Notes: generated by a model from the letters alone, not told the origin. A stretch of DNA of 64,000 bases from Sediminibacterium magnilacihabitans (GCA_002973575.1 PVEQ01000010.1:1-64000), one strand, 5' to 3'; counted from the stretch's first letter, positions 17,123 through 26,334 are shown. Numbers and translations: made by a program.

Positions 17123-17851
17123 CTATGAGAATAATCCTGCTGCGCGTTGCAGGTCTTCCGGTGTATCTATTTCAATACCCATATAATCGGTAACTACCAT
17201 CTTTAGTGTAATGCCGTTTTCGAGGTAACGCAGGCATTCTATTTTTTCGGCGGTCTCCAGCGGAGTCATTTCCCATTGAGTAAAGCGCATCAGCGCCTCC
17301 TTCCGGAAAGCATATACGCCGATATGTTCGTAATAAACCGCGGCTGTTGCTGTATTTCTCAGATAAGGTATCACACTGCGGGAAAATAGCAGCGCGTTCA
17401 TCTGCTTGTCAACCGCCACTTTTACATAATTGGGATCGTTGATGAATTGCGCTTCTTTCATTACCTGCATCAGGGAAGCCACTTGTACTTTTTTCCCCGC
17501 TTCCCCTTCAAATACCTGCAATAGTTTTTCGAGTGGTTCTTTCTTTACAAAAGGTTCATCGCCCTGTACATTCACAATGATCTCCACATCGAGGTGTTCG
17601 GCCGCTTCCGCAATACGGTCGCTGCCGCTTTCGTGCGCCTTCCTGCTCATGATAGCCTGCCCGCCGTTTTGTTCAATCTCTTTGAAAATGATCTCGCTAT
17701 CTGTTACCACATATACTTCATCGAACAACCCTGTTGCCACCGTATTATCATAAGTATGCCCTATCACCGTTTTCGTGCCCAGTTGCTGCATGAGCTTGGC
17801 CGGAAAACGGGTAGCAGCATAACGCGCCGGGATCATGGCTATCTTTTTCAT
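17123..17851 (-). CDS. kdsB: 3-deoxy-manno-octulosonate cytidylyltransferase
   Basis: KdsB activates Kdo (or 8-amino-Kdo) with CTP to the CMP-sugar for lipopolysaccharide assembly in the cytoplasm. The length is 242 aa from the ATG at 17851; a TTG 18 bases upstream is in frame but would only add six residues. Signature blocks are IPARYAATRFPAKLM at the start, VVTDSEII, VQGDEPF near residue 100, YYEHIGVYAFRKEAL and the ending GIEIDTPEDL. A KdnB-like enzyme 1 kb downstream raises the possibility that its natural substrate is 8-amino-Kdo. Confidence 0.93.
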   Translation of the reverse strand: MKKIAMIPARYAATRFPAKLMQQLGTKTVIGHTYDNTVATGLFDEVYVVTDSEIIFKEIEQNGGQAIMSRKAHESGSDRIAEAAEHLDVEIIVNVQGDEPFVKKEPLEKLLQVFEGEAGKKVQVASLMQVMKEAQFINDPNYVKVAVDKQMNALLFSRSVIPYLRNTATAAVYYEHIGVYAFRKEALMRFTQWEMTPLETAEKIECLRYLENGITLKMVVTDYMGIEIDTPEDLQRAAGLFS

Positions 17852-17885
17852 GAACGCTGTTTCCTGCAAAGATCACGGGAGATCG

Positions 17886-18707
17886 TTAATAATCGGTTTT
17901 TATTTTTTGATTGAAAGGAAGGCCCATCTGGTAGCTCAATTCTTCATCGCGCTTTTCATCCAGCACATCCAGTCCGTAATGCAACCCGTCAACTGCTGTA
18001 TTGTTGTAAGTGCCGAACAGGTGATCCCAGATGGAAAAAATATTACCGTAATTGCTATCTGTCTGCGGCCTTACATAATGATGATGCACTTTATGCATAT
18101 CGGGAGAAACGATCACCCAATTCAAGACCCGGTTAAGCGTACGGGGAAAACGGATATTCGCATGATTGAACTGCGAGAGCAGTGCGCTCATGCTCTGATA
18201 CACCATCACGAGCCAAACTGGCGCTCCGCAAACAAATACGGCGAGCAAAGTAAATACCGCCCTGAAAACACTCTCGCCGGGATGATGCCTGTTGGCGGTA
18301 GTTGTATCTACATGCGTATCGGCATGGTGCACCATGTGGAACTTCCACATCCATTTGATCTTATGTTCTATATAATGAATCCAATAGGCGCCGATGAGGT
18401 CCAACAACAATAATCCCAGTAATAGTGTAAGCCACAAGGGCATCGCTGCCAGGTACAAAAGACCAAAATGGTGCGCGGTGGCCCAGTCGCTCGTTTTAAC
18501 GATCAGTACGGCAAAAAGAAAATTAACTACCACTGTGGTGAGGGTAAAAAAAATGTTCACCAGGGCATGCTTCCATTTATTGTACCTGAACCTGAATAGT
18601 GGTATGATGCCTTCTAGCAGCCAAAAAAAACTAATACCGCCTGCCAGTATCAGGGTGCGGTGGAGGCTGGGAATATGATTGAAATAATGAACGAGGTTTT
18701 CAAGCAT
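17886..18707 (-). CDS. Sterol desaturase / fatty acid hydroxylase family membrane enzyme
   Basis: Integral membrane di-iron oxygenase of 273 aa with four to five hydrophobic segments. The His clusters of the family are present in order: HYIEH and HMVHHADTH (near residues 132-154), NRHHPGE (near 160), FNHANI (near 195) and HKVHHHYVRPQTDSNYG (near 220-236). Members hydroxylate or desaturate lipids such as sterols, carotenoids or fatty acids; the substrate here is unknown. The gene lies 34 bp upstream of kdsB's ATG on the same strand, so the two may share a transcript. Confidence 0.88.
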   Translation of the reverse strand: MLENLVHYFNHIPSLHRTLILAGGISFFWLLEGIIPLFRFRYNKWKHALVNIFFTLTTVVVNFLFAVLIVKTSDWATAHHFGLLYLAAMPLWLTLLLGLLLLDLIGAYWIHYIEHKIKWMWKFHMVHHADTHVDTTTANRHHPGESVFRAVFTLLAVFVCGAPVWLVMVYQSMSALLSQFNHANIRFPRTLNRVLNWVIVSPDMHKVHHHYVRPQTDSNYGNIFSIWDHLFGTYNNTAVDGLHYGLDVLDEKRDEELSYQMGLPFNQKIKTDY

Positions 18708-18770
18708 AGCAAACGAAATAGCTTTATCAATTTACAAATTATTTCGCGAACGGGTTGTTCCTGTTATGCA

Positions 18771-18795
18771 AAACGCCCCTTATCCAGGGGCGTTT
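18771..18795 (-). terminator. Hairpin terminator after dnaN
   Basis: A perfect 9-bp inverted repeat (AAACGCCCC / GGGGCGTTT) with a 7-base loop lies 21 bp past the dnaN stop on the minus strand. The T run after the stem is short, so termination strength is uncertain. It separates dnaN from the lipid hydroxylase gene. Confidence 0.7.
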
Positions 18796-18816
18796 ATAAA
18801 ATCATTCGATATGATA

Positions 18817-19932
18817 TTAATTATTCAGCATCAAAGGCATTACCAGCATCAGCAGGTCTTCTCCTTCTGCCTGCTCGCTGGGTTTGATAAGGCCCGCTTT
18901 GGTAGATGTTGACAATTCCATCCTGATCTCTTCCGTATCGGCTGCGCCCAGCATCTCAATGAGAAATTTGGCATTGAAAGCGATCTGCAGATCGCCTCCA
19001 TCGTACTGGCAGCTCATCCTTTCGTTACCTTCAAAACTGAAGTCCACATCCTGCGCTGCCATCTGCAATTCACTACCACTGATACTCAGCGCCACCTGGT
19101 TGGTGCTCTTGTTACTAAACACATTTACCCGGCGAAGGGCATTCTGAAAATCTCCTTTGTTAACGATCAGCTTGTAAGGATTATCGACAGGTATCACCAC
19201 TTTATAATCGGGGAAGCGCGCGTCGATCAGCCGGCAGATCATTTGTGTTGAACCATGGTTCACAAAAAGATGGTTGCCGTTATAGCTGATGGTCAGCTCA
19301 TCATCGTTATCCGGTAACGCATTCTTCAACAGGTTCAGGGGTTTTTTGGGAACGATGAAAGAATCGTTCTTGCTGGCTTTGGTATCGAGGCGCTTGTAGC
19401 GTACCAGGCGGTGGGCATCCGTTGCCACAAACTGTACCCCCTCTTTTGTCAGTTCAAAAAATACGCCGGTCATAGCAGGCCGGAGGTCGTCGTTGCTCAC
19501 TGCAAAAAGTGTTTTGTTGATAGCAGTCAGCAGGGCGCTGCTGGTCATGGTAAAACCGGTAGTATCATCGGCCGGAGGCTCTTTTGGAAAATTATCGGGG
19601 TTTTCTCCCATCACCTTGTACTTACCATTGTCGCTGGTGATCTCAACAGCAAAATTTTTGTCGATATTGAAAGTAAGTGGCTGGTCGGGGATGTTTTTCA
19701 GCGAATCCAGCAGAATCTTAGCCGGGATACATACTTTGCCACTGACCTTACTCTCTACTTCCATCTGCACACGCATCACTGTTTCCAGGTCCGTAGCAAC
19801 CACATTCAGCTTTTTATCCTGTATTTCAAATAAAAAATCTTCCAGTATCGGTAATACGGTATTTGCGTTGATCACACCGCTGATCTGCTGCAGGTGTTTC
19901 AAAAGAGAGGAAGAGGAAACAATGAATTTCAT
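18817..19932 (-). CDS. dnaN: DNA polymerase III beta subunit (sliding clamp)
   Basis: Beta clamp, 371 aa, the standard length, made of three repeated clamp domains. It forms the ring that keeps the replicative polymerase on DNA. Recognisable blocks include the N-terminal KFIVSSSSLLKHLQQISGVI, DNGKYKVMGENPDNFP, FVATDAHRLVRYKR near residue 170 and the C-terminal LLMLVMPLMLNN, the position of the normal M-P-(M/V)-R-L ending in other species. The ending LNN differs from the Escherichia coli form but is common in Bacteroidota. It is not next to dnaA here. It has its own promoter and terminator. Confidence 0.96.
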   Translation of the reverse strand: MKFIVSSSSLLKHLQQISGVINANTVLPILEDFLFEIQDKKLNVVATDLETVMRVQMEVESKVSGKVCIPAKILLDSLKNIPDQPLTFNIDKNFAVEITSDNGKYKVMGENPDNFPKEPPADDTTGFTMTSSALLTAINKTLFAVSNDDLRPAMTGVFFELTKEGVQFVATDAHRLVRYKRLDTKASKNDSFIVPKKPLNLLKNALPDNDDELTISYNGNHLFVNHGSTQMICRLIDARFPDYKVVIPVDNPYKLIVNKGDFQNALRRVNVFSNKSTNQVALSISGSELQMAAQDVDFSFEGNERMSCQYDGGDLQIAFNAKFLIEMLGAADTEEIRMELSTSTKAGLIKPSEQAEGEDLLMLVMPLMLNN

Positions 19933-19954
19933 TCTCGATCATTTAGGTTCGCAA

Positions 19955-19962
19955 CAAACCTA
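19955..19962 (-). promoter_or_regulatory. Predicted -7 promoter box of dnaN
   Basis: TAGGTTTG on the minus strand matches TAnnTTTG exactly and lies 22 bp before the dnaN ATG. A TTT about 21 bp farther upstream could be a weak -33 element. The same 8-base box is used before kdnB. Confidence 0.5.
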
Positions 19963-20027
19963 GTGTAAAATGTTAATATTCGTAAACAGAAATTTGCACG
20001 CCTGCCGCATAAACAGTGTATAATGAG

Positions 20028-20432
20028 TTAGTGGCCATTTCCCAAAGCTTCCAGCAGTTCGCGGTACCTGGTCTTGGGCACTGGTTTTACCAGGTAACCC
20101 GTTACCGTATGGAAAGTGGCTGAATGTTGTATATCTGCCTCGTTGATGGATGAACTCACCATATATAGCGGAGGTGATACAATGGGCAGTTGCATTTTTT
20201 CGTAGGATGTCAGGAATTCCCAACTGTCCAGTACCGGCATATTGATATCAAGAAAAATGATATCGGGGAAATCCTTTTTGCCGGCGCCTGCAAGCTTTTC
20301 AAAATGGACCAGTGCTTCAGCACCATTATTAAAAGAATGCACTTCCTTTACCAGATCGGTAGACTCCAGGATCTTCCGGGCGGTAAACTGGTAAATGGGA
20401 TCATCGTCTATGAGACAAACGGTATATTTCAT
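20028..20432 (-). CDS. Single-domain response regulator (receiver only)
   Basis: CheY-like receiver of 134 aa. The acidic cluster is LIDDDP (residues 8-12), the phospho-acceptor is D62 in IIFLDINMPVLDSWEFL, the switch residue is in MVSSSINEAD and the conserved Lys-Pro is in YLVKPVPKTRY. This subtype with LDINMPVLDGWEFL-like wording is abundant in Bacteroidota and usually works with hybrid or membrane kinases encoded elsewhere. No kinase is adjacent. The same subtype is represented by the broken remnant at 7883-8044. Confidence 0.9.
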   Translation of the reverse strand: MKYTVCLIDDDPIYQFTARKILESTDLVKEVHSFNNGAEALVHFEKLAGAGKKDFPDIIFLDINMPVLDSWEFLTSYEKMQLPIVSPPLYMVSSSINEADIQHSATFHTVTGYLVKPVPKTRYRELLEALGNGH

Positions 20433-20526
20433 AGTAATCTGACAGTGGATATTGGTTATTTTGCTTTGAAAAGTCTGACGCCTTAAAGGACAAATCTACA
20501 TTATAATCCATTTTTAATGCAAACTT

Positions 20527-20991
20527 GTGAAAACCAGCCTCTCACCAGAAAAAGCCTTCCAGAAAATTAAACATTATTGCGCATATCAGGAACGCAATCA
20601 TTACGAAGTGCGTGAAAAACTTTATGGAATGGGTTTGTTCAAGAAAGAGGTGGAAGCATTAATTACCCGGCTGATCGAGGAAGATTATCTCAACGAAGCC
20701 CGCTATGCCATCCAGTTTGCAGGCGGTCATTTCCGCCTTAAAAAATGGGGTAAAATAAAGATCCGGTTTGAATTGCGACAAAAAGGTGTTAGTGATTACA
20801 ACATAAAGGCAGCTTTGAAAGAGATCAACGAAGCAGATTACCTGCAAGTACTTTCCAAACTTGCCCGGGAAAAATGGGCAAGCCTGAAAGCTGAAAGTCC
20901 GGCTGGCCGCCACGCCAAAACCACTGCATCCCTTTTACGTAAAGGCTATGAAAATAACCTTATCCAGGAAGTGATAGCTGCCATTTATTGA
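20527..20991 (+). CDS. recX: Regulatory protein RecX
   Basis: RecX-family modulator of RecA, 154 aa, built of three-helix repeats. Typical wording is KAFQKIKHYCAYQERNHYEVREKL at the start, EDYLNEARYAIQFAGGHFRLKKWGKIKIRFELRQKGVS in the middle and LLRKGYENNLIQEVI at the end. RecX binds RecA filaments and limits recombination. The start is the GTG at 20527; no ATG in this frame fits. Here recX is not next to recA. The omega-amidase gene follows after 30 bp and may be cotranscribed. Confidence 0.9.
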   Translation: MKTSLSPEKAFQKIKHYCAYQERNHYEVREKLYGMGLFKKEVEALITRLIEEDYLNEARYAIQFAGGHFRLKKWGKIKIRFELRQKGVSDYNIKAALKEINEADYLQVLSKLAREKWASLKAESPAGRHAKTTASLLRKGYENNLIQEVIAAIY

Positions 20992-21021
20992 CCATCTTTG
21001 CAATCAAGAAAGTTGTTCCCC

Positions 21022-21828
21022 ATGTCGTCGTCTTTGACTTTTTCACTGATACAACCCTCCCTTGCCTGGGAAGACAAGACCGCCAACCTCGGTCATCTCG
21101 GTCAGCTCCTGGAAAGCATCACCACCAAAACAGAAATTGTAATACTACCCGAAATGTTCAGCACCGGTTTCAGCATGCAGCCGGAAAAACTTGCAGAAAA
21201 TATGGAAGGGCCTACCGTACAATGGATGAAGGACTGGGCGCACAAGAAAAGGATTGCGCTCACAGGCAGTGTCATCATTGAGGACGGGCGGCATTATTAC
21301 AACCGCCTGCTTTGGGTATTGCCCGATCAAACCGTGGGTTATTACGACAAACGCCACCGCTTTGCCTTTGCGGGTGAGGATGAAAAATATACGCCAGGTA
21401 AAAAGAGGCTGATAGCCCAGGTAAAGGGCTGGAAGATCAACCTGCAGGTATGTTATGATCTCCGGTTCCCTGTATGGGCCAGGCAGCAGTTGGAAAACGG
21501 ACCCAATAGCCAGCCTGAATACGATGTGCTGGTCTATGTAGCCAACTGGCCCGAAAGGCGCAGTCACGCCTGGAAAACACTGCTTACGGCCAGGGCTATT
21601 GAGAACCAATGTTATGTCATGGGTGTAAACAGGGTGGGTAATGACGGGAATGGTATTTATCACAGTGGCGACAGCATGGTGATTGACCCGTTGGGTGAAG
21701 TGTTGTTCCACAAGGCGCACGAAGAAGCCATCCATACAATTACGATCGACAGGGAAAAACTGGATGAAGTACGGTCGCGCTTCCCTTTCTGGAAGGATGC
21801 CGATCATTTCCATATCAGTCAATCATGA
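21022..21828 (+). CDS. Omega-amidase-like carbon-nitrogen hydrolase (nitrilase family)
   Basis: Nitrilase-superfamily amidase, 268 aa from the ATG at 21022. The Glu-Lys-Cys catalytic triad is visible at E44 (LPEMFSTGF), K110 (YYDKRHRFAF) and C144 (LQVCYDLRFPVW). The wording matches the YafV/omega-amidase group, which hydrolyses alpha-ketoglutaramate and similar omega-amides to close glutamine transaminase cycles and methionine salvage. It follows recX by 30 bp and precedes nagA by 15 bp. Confidence 0.9.
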   Translation: MSSSLTFSLIQPSLAWEDKTANLGHLGQLLESITTKTEIVILPEMFSTGFSMQPEKLAENMEGPTVQWMKDWAHKKRIALTGSVIIEDGRHYYNRLLWVLPDQTVGYYDKRHRFAFAGEDEKYTPGKKRLIAQVKGWKINLQVCYDLRFPVWARQQLENGPNSQPEYDVLVYVANWPERRSHAWKTLLTARAIENQCYVMGVNRVGNDGNGIYHSGDSMVIDPLGEVLFHKAHEEAIHTITIDREKLDEVRSRFPFWKDADHFHISQS

Positions 21829-21843
21829 ACATATCAAAGCTGC

Positions 21844-22941
21844 ATGAAAAACCAACAGATTTATCTAGCCAACCGCGTCTTTACCGGTACTGAGTGGCTG
21901 CATCACCATGCCGTAGTTATCGAAAGAGGCGCCATTACAGATATACTTCCTTCCACAGCGCTTCCTTCGGGTGAAACCTTGCAACATGCCATTATTGCAC
22001 CGGCTTTTGTTGACATACAAATTTACGGTGCGCACAACCGGCTACTGGCTGTTTACCCCGAAGCCAATACGCTGGACCTACTGTATGATTATTGCAGCAA
22101 AGGTGGCGCCGCCTATTTTCAACCTACGGTGGCCACTAACAGTTACGAAGTGTTTTACCAATGCATCGACGCTGTTCGCGACTATTGGAAAAAGGGAGGC
22201 AAAGGCTGCCTGGGACTGCATATAGAAGGTCCCTGGATTAGCCCGGCCAAGCGCGGCGCGCATATCGAATCTTTCATCCATACGCCATCCGTTGAAAAAA
22301 TAAAACCCTTGCTCGACTATGGCAAGGATATTATTACGATGATCACTTTGGCGCCCGAAACCTGTGGCCAGGATGTGATCGACCTGATACGTTCTTACGA
22401 TATTGTTATTTCGGCGGGTCACAGCAACGCTACTTATGAAACAGCTATGGCCGCATTCAATGACGGTATCCCGGCGGCTACCCATCTGTTCAATGCTATG
22501 AGCCCTTTACAACATCGTGCACCGGGTATGGTGGGCGCCATTTTCAATCACCCCGGGGTAATGTCGAGTATCGTACCGGATGGTTATCATGTTGATTTCC
22601 CCGTGTTGCGCATTGCCAAGGATTTAATGAAAGAACGGCTTTTCGTTATCACCGATGCCGTTACCACTACTACGGAAGGCCCTTACCCGCACCAGTTGGC
22701 GGGCGACAAATACGAGTCGAACAATATACTCAGCGGTTCTGCCCTCACCATGCTCAAATGCGTGCAAAACCTGGTGCATCGTGTCGATGTACCGTTGGCA
22801 GAAGCATTGCGAATGGCCAGCCTGTACCCCGCTCAGGTGATGGGAAAAGCACACCGGATGGGAAAAATAGAAAAAGGATACGACGCCAACCTTGTATGTA
22901 TGAACGAAGCGCTGGAAATAGAACAGGTGGTTACCGGGTAG
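21844..22941 (+). CDS. nagA: N-acetylglucosamine-6-phosphate deacetylase
   Basis: NagA removes the acetyl group from GlcNAc-6-phosphate in amino-sugar catabolism and cell-wall recycling. The length is 365 aa. Key blocks are LHIEGPWISPAKRGAH near residue 124 (Glu metal ligand), ISAGHSNATYETA near 195 (His), THLFNAMSPLQHRAPGMVGA near 217 (His and substrate loop) and FVITDAVTTTTEG near 262 (catalytic Asp). The N-terminal motif is the altered IQIYGAHNRLLA rather than the usual NGxxG loop. The end overlaps the convergent membrane-associated protein gene by 11 bp. Confidence 0.9.
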   Translation: MKNQQIYLANRVFTGTEWLHHHAVVIERGAITDILPSTALPSGETLQHAIIAPAFVDIQIYGAHNRLLAVYPEANTLDLLYDYCSKGGAAYFQPTVATNSYEVFYQCIDAVRDYWKKGGKGCLGLHIEGPWISPAKRGAHIESFIHTPSVEKIKPLLDYGKDIITMITLAPETCGQDVIDLIRSYDIVISAGHSNATYETAMAAFNDGIPAATHLFNAMSPLQHRAPGMVGAIFNHPGVMSSIVPDGYHVDFPVLRIAKDLMKERLFVITDAVTTTTEGPYPHQLAGDKYESNNILSGSALTMLKCVQNLVHRVDVPLAEALRMASLYPAQVMGKAHRMGKIEKGYDANLVCMNEALEIEQVVTG

Positions 22942-23716
22942 TTTCCCGTTTATGTCTTTTGAAGATATCGGTAAATATCCTGTCAATGAAAATGGCGCTT
23001 CCGATGCTCCAGTACCAGCCGTCGTAATTATACCGGAGATCACTTTCGAAAATCATTTTGCGTACACCGATCATCGTATTAACGCCCATGTAGGTAAGGA
23101 AATGCATGTGTTTTATTTCAGGCATGATGAAGTTGGCTGAGAAACCAAAACCACCCGGAACAAAATCCTGGTATTGGGTAGTAGTTACAAACCGTCCGCG
23201 TATTTTGTTTACCGAATCCAGTACCGCTTTACCATAACCGAGTTCAAACACCATGCTCATTTCCCATCTTTTCTTCCTGAAAAGAAAGGGCTCATAATAA
23301 ACTGTTCCGAAATAAAGCCGCTTGGTCAGTTGGCGTAACGGTATGCCTTTTTTATCCAGCTTCACACTGGCGGTATTCTGATCGAGGAAATATCCACCGA
23401 TGCCCAGTTTGAATTTGTCGTTGAACAGCAATCCTATGCGGTAGCCCCATATACTCACGCCCTGGTCTTCGATAAAAGAGAAGCGCTGGTCAAAATCTCC
23501 GGTGGGTTTGAGTGAAAGCCTGTGGTGCGTTGCAACAATGGAATCGTTCATCAGCACTGTGCTGTCTTTTGCATGAATTACTGCACTGTCCTTTGAGTGA
23601 ACTACCGTGGTATCCTGTGCTGCACAGGTACCACCGATCACCAAAAAACAAACCAAGCTTACAAAGCTTGCCTTAGGATAGACGAACCGATATTTTGCCC
23701 TGGGTTTGAGTAACAT
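22931..23716 (-). CDS. Exported protein, possible outer-membrane beta-barrel, unknown function
   Basis: 261 aa with a signal-type hydrophobic stretch at about residues 17-33 (ASFVSLVCFLVIGGTCAAQ). A short degenerate repeat follows (VHSKDSAV, IHAKDSTV, LMNDSIV, residues 39-60). The rest alternates polar and aromatic residues in beta-strand style (YFGTVYYEPFLF, MSMVFELGYG, WYWSIGSAIFI), which suggests an outer-membrane barrel or barrel-associated protein. No family is recognised. It faces nagA and overlaps it by 11 bp; an S41 protease gene lies upstream on the same strand. Confidence 0.6.
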   Translation of the reverse strand: MLLKPRAKYRFVYPKASFVSLVCFLVIGGTCAAQDTTVVHSKDSAVIHAKDSTVLMNDSIVATHHRLSLKPTGDFDQRFSFIEDQGVSIWGYRIGLLFNDKFKLGIGGYFLDQNTASVKLDKKGIPLRQLTKRLYFGTVYYEPFLFRKKRWEMSMVFELGYGKAVLDSVNKIRGRFVTTTQYQDFVPGGFGFSANFIMPEIKHMHFLTYMGVNTMIGVRKMIFESDLRYNYDGWYWSIGSAIFIDRIFTDIFKRHKRETTR

Positions 23717-23791
23717 TCTATTCGATAGCGCAATTTAGTGATTTTTGATTCCGGGAAAATCACGTGTTCTTACCGTTTTGCAAAGATTCGT

Positions 23792-25282
23792 TCAACGGCT
23801 TTTACGCTGTATGAGCGCCCGAATATCTTCTATTTTAGGGTCAATCCCTTTCCTGATGGCCCCGGAAGAAGGCTTTACTTCGAGGTCGGGCACAATGCCA
23901 TGTCCTTTAGGGTGGCTGCTGTCGATGACCAGGCGGTACATGGGCAGGCTCACCTGCAGACCCGAATAAGGTAACCTGATCGTGGGTATGTGCATAGCTG
24001 AGTTGCCGTAATACCCTCCCCCGGTTTCTTCTCCTACCACTGTTATATTTTTCTGTCCTTTCAAAGTGGCTACCATCATACTGGCGGCAGAAAATGTCAG
24101 TCCCCCCTGCACTAAGTAAACATCACCATCAAAATGGAATCTTTTCCGGGGCTTGAAATAGTGTTGCTCATAATGACCGAAATGTATCAGCCCATCTTTT
24201 TCTTTGGTGGCGGCAAGATTCATCACCAACCAATATGGCCAGGCTGGATGGATATACCTTCCATACCTGAATTTCCGGCTGATGGCTACCACGCTATCGC
24301 CCAGCTTAAACGGTTTTGCCGCCAGGTATTGCGTGAGGTCTACACTGTTACTAACCGTGCCGCCTCCGTTTTCCCGCAGATCAATTACCAGGTGTTGCAA
24401 GCGCTGCTGCCCAATGGTTTTGAAAGATCGTTTGAAAAAAGGTTTGAGCCTTCCTCCCGAAAAACTGGTGATGCGCATGAAGGCTGTGCTGCTGGCCGTA
24501 TCAATGACCATTACTCTTTTATTCATCAGTCGCATCTTCCTTGTTGGCCTGCCACTGATCTGCTCATCGCGCTTGTCTGTTGATGGTTTTTTAGTGCCAA
24601 TGCTATCCTTTTGGGGAATGAAAGCTTTCACCAATGTAGATCGTTCCCTGCCTGCAGTGTCGATGTAGGTAATGGTGTATACACTGTCTGTACCGAATAT
24701 GGTTTTATACCAGGCGGGAAAATTGCCACTGACCAACTGGTTCTTGTAATTATCTGCATAACCATCGGTACTGATGAACTGGAAAATAGAATCGAGCACC
24801 TGCCGGTTGCTTCGCCCGTTGATGGAAGTGATGATGGTACCTCTTTTAAAAACCGTGTCGCGGGGCCAGATACTTCCCAGCACTACCAGGCTGTCGTTCC
24901 AGGCTTTCAATGCCAGCGGGAATAAGGGGTACCTGAACAGCGGCGCTATTTTACCATATGCTTTTGAAAAACGGACCGTGGTATGTCCGCACCGGATCTT
25001 GCTCACCAGCCACGCAACCTTATTCTTGAATGCCACTTCATTCAGCGAATCGGTAATACTGTTGATGGTGTACCTGAAATACTGGTCCATGCTGTCTTTC
25101 GGCGTGTACCAATAGAGACTGGGATGGTTGGCTTCGAGTATTTTTTTCAGCAGGATGACATCTTCACGTAAACGGCTGGCTGGCATTTTAGGTAATATAG
25201 CATCAGCTCTTTGTGCCATTAGCTTGTTAGGCCCTGACAGCCAAAACAAAAACAGCCATAAGAACAATCTTTTTTTTACCAT
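23792..25282 (-). CDS. Exported S41-family peptidase
   Basis: C-terminal-processing-type serine protease (S41), 496 aa from the ATG at 25282. That start gives a signal peptide (VKKRLFLWLFLFWLSG); starts farther upstream would run into thiL. A PDZ-like segment around residues 150-200 (GTIITSINGRSNRQVLDSI) precedes the catalytic domain with LVIDLRENGGGTVSNSVDL and VYLVQGGLTFSAASMMVATL, where the Ser of TFSAA is the likely nucleophile. GHGIVPDLEV near the end is also typical. It probably acts in the periplasm or on the cell surface. It lies 10 bp after thiL on the same strand. Confidence 0.85.
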   Translation of the reverse strand: MVKKRLFLWLFLFWLSGPNKLMAQRADAILPKMPASRLREDVILLKKILEANHPSLYWYTPKDSMDQYFRYTINSITDSLNEVAFKNKVAWLVSKIRCGHTTVRFSKAYGKIAPLFRYPLFPLALKAWNDSLVVLGSIWPRDTVFKRGTIITSINGRSNRQVLDSIFQFISTDGYADNYKNQLVSGNFPAWYKTIFGTDSVYTITYIDTAGRERSTLVKAFIPQKDSIGTKKPSTDKRDEQISGRPTRKMRLMNKRVMVIDTASSTAFMRITSFSGGRLKPFFKRSFKTIGQQRLQHLVIDLRENGGGTVSNSVDLTQYLAAKPFKLGDSVVAISRKFRYGRYIHPAWPYWLVMNLAATKEKDGLIHFGHYEQHYFKPRKRFHFDGDVYLVQGGLTFSAASMMVATLKGQKNITVVGEETGGGYYGNSAMHIPTIRLPYSGLQVSLPMYRLVIDSSHPKGHGIVPDLEVKPSSGAIRKGIDPKIEDIRALIQRKSR

Positions 25283-25292
25283 CGTGCCGGTA

Positions 25293-26324
25293 TCATTTCT
25301 GAAAAGCATTCCATCCCTGCGCAGTAATATCGAAACTATTGCCGCCCTTGGTGAGCAGTTTACAGCCTTCTTCAATAGCTGTCATATATCCGATCACACT
25401 TATCTCTTCATTCAGGGTAATCTTATCGTAGTCTTCCTGCTTCAGCGTAAAGATCAGTTCATAATCTTCCCCTCCATTCAGCGCGCAAACGGTGGGATCT
25501 AATCCAAATTTATACGCGGCTTTCCTGCTGTCTTCCGATACAGGTAATTTCTCTTCATAGATACGGCAACCCAGGTTGCTTTGCCTGCAAAGATGCAATA
25601 CCTCGCTGCTCACACCATCGCTCACATCCATCATGGCTGTAGGAACGATGTTCTGTGCAGCTAAAAACTGTATGATGTCTTTCCGTGCTTCCGGTTTCAG
25701 CAAACGGCCAACAATATAATTCTCGTTCTCCAGGTCGGGCTGCACCTCCGGGTTTTCGAGGAAGATCTTTTTTTCACGTTCCATCAGGGTAAGGCCCAGG
25801 AAGGCGCCGCCCAAATCGCCGCTCACACAGATCAGATCGCCCTGCTGTGCCGTACTTCTTTTTACAAATTGGTCCGGCGCCACTTCTCCGATGGCAGTAA
25901 CAGAAATAATGAATCCTTTTTGCGATGAAGAAGTATCTCCTCCTACTAAATCAACGCCATGTTTTTCACAGGCAACATGCACGCCTTCATAAAATTCACT
26001 CAATGCTTCCAGGCTGAAGCGGTTGCTTACGCCAATGCTTATGGTGATCTGTGTGGGGATGGCGTTCATCGCATAGATATCGCTCAGGTTCACCATAACG
26101 GCCTTGTAGCCTAAATGTTTGAGCGGTGTGTACATCAGATCGAAATGAATGCCTTCGATCAGCAGGTCGGTGGTAACCACCACTTGTTTGCCAAAATGAT
26201 CCAGCACGGCAGCATCATCGCCCACGCCCACTACGGTAGAAGCATTCTGTATTTCAAAATTCCTGGTCAGGTGTTCAATCAATCCAAACTCTCCCAGTTC
26301 TCCTATTTCTGTTCTTTGTTCCAT
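25293..26324 (-). CDS. thiL: Thiamine-monophosphate kinase
   Basis: ThiL phosphorylates thiamine monophosphate to the active diphosphate with ATP. It has 343 aa from the ATG at 26324 (MEQRTEIGELGEFGLIEHL). Family motifs: EFGLIEHL at the start, VGVGDDAAVLD near residue 34, TTDLLIEGIHFDL near 52, GYKAVMVNLSDIYAMNA near 72 and GGDTSSSQKG near 130, all of which bind ATP and magnesium. The inositol monophosphatase gene ends 10 bp upstream, so the two are probably cotranscribed. Confidence 0.94.
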   Translation of the reverse strand: MEQRTEIGELGEFGLIEHLTRNFEIQNASTVVGVGDDAAVLDHFGKQVVVTTDLLIEGIHFDLMYTPLKHLGYKAVMVNLSDIYAMNAIPTQITISIGVSNRFSLEALSEFYEGVHVACEKHGVDLVGGDTSSSQKGFIISVTAIGEVAPDQFVKRSTAQQGDLICVSGDLGGAFLGLTLMEREKKIFLENPEVQPDLENENYIVGRLLKPEARKDIIQFLAAQNIVPTAMMDVSDGVSSEVLHLCRQSNLGCRIYEEKLPVSEDSRKAAYKFGLDPTVCALNGGEDYELIFTLKQEDYDKITLNEEISVIGYMTAIEEGCKLLTKGGNSFDITAQGWNAFQK

Positions 26325-26334
26325 ATCAGGTTTG

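Noticed and set aside
18708-18816. Small gene between dnaN and the fatty acid hydroxylase gene
   Set aside because: Only short frames are present, and the segment is explained by the dnaN terminator hairpin.
21145-21822. Long open frame on the minus strand opposite the omega-amidase
   Set aside because: The plus strand has a complete catalytic triad and family blocks; the minus-strand product has no domain, signal or sensible composition. It is a shadow.
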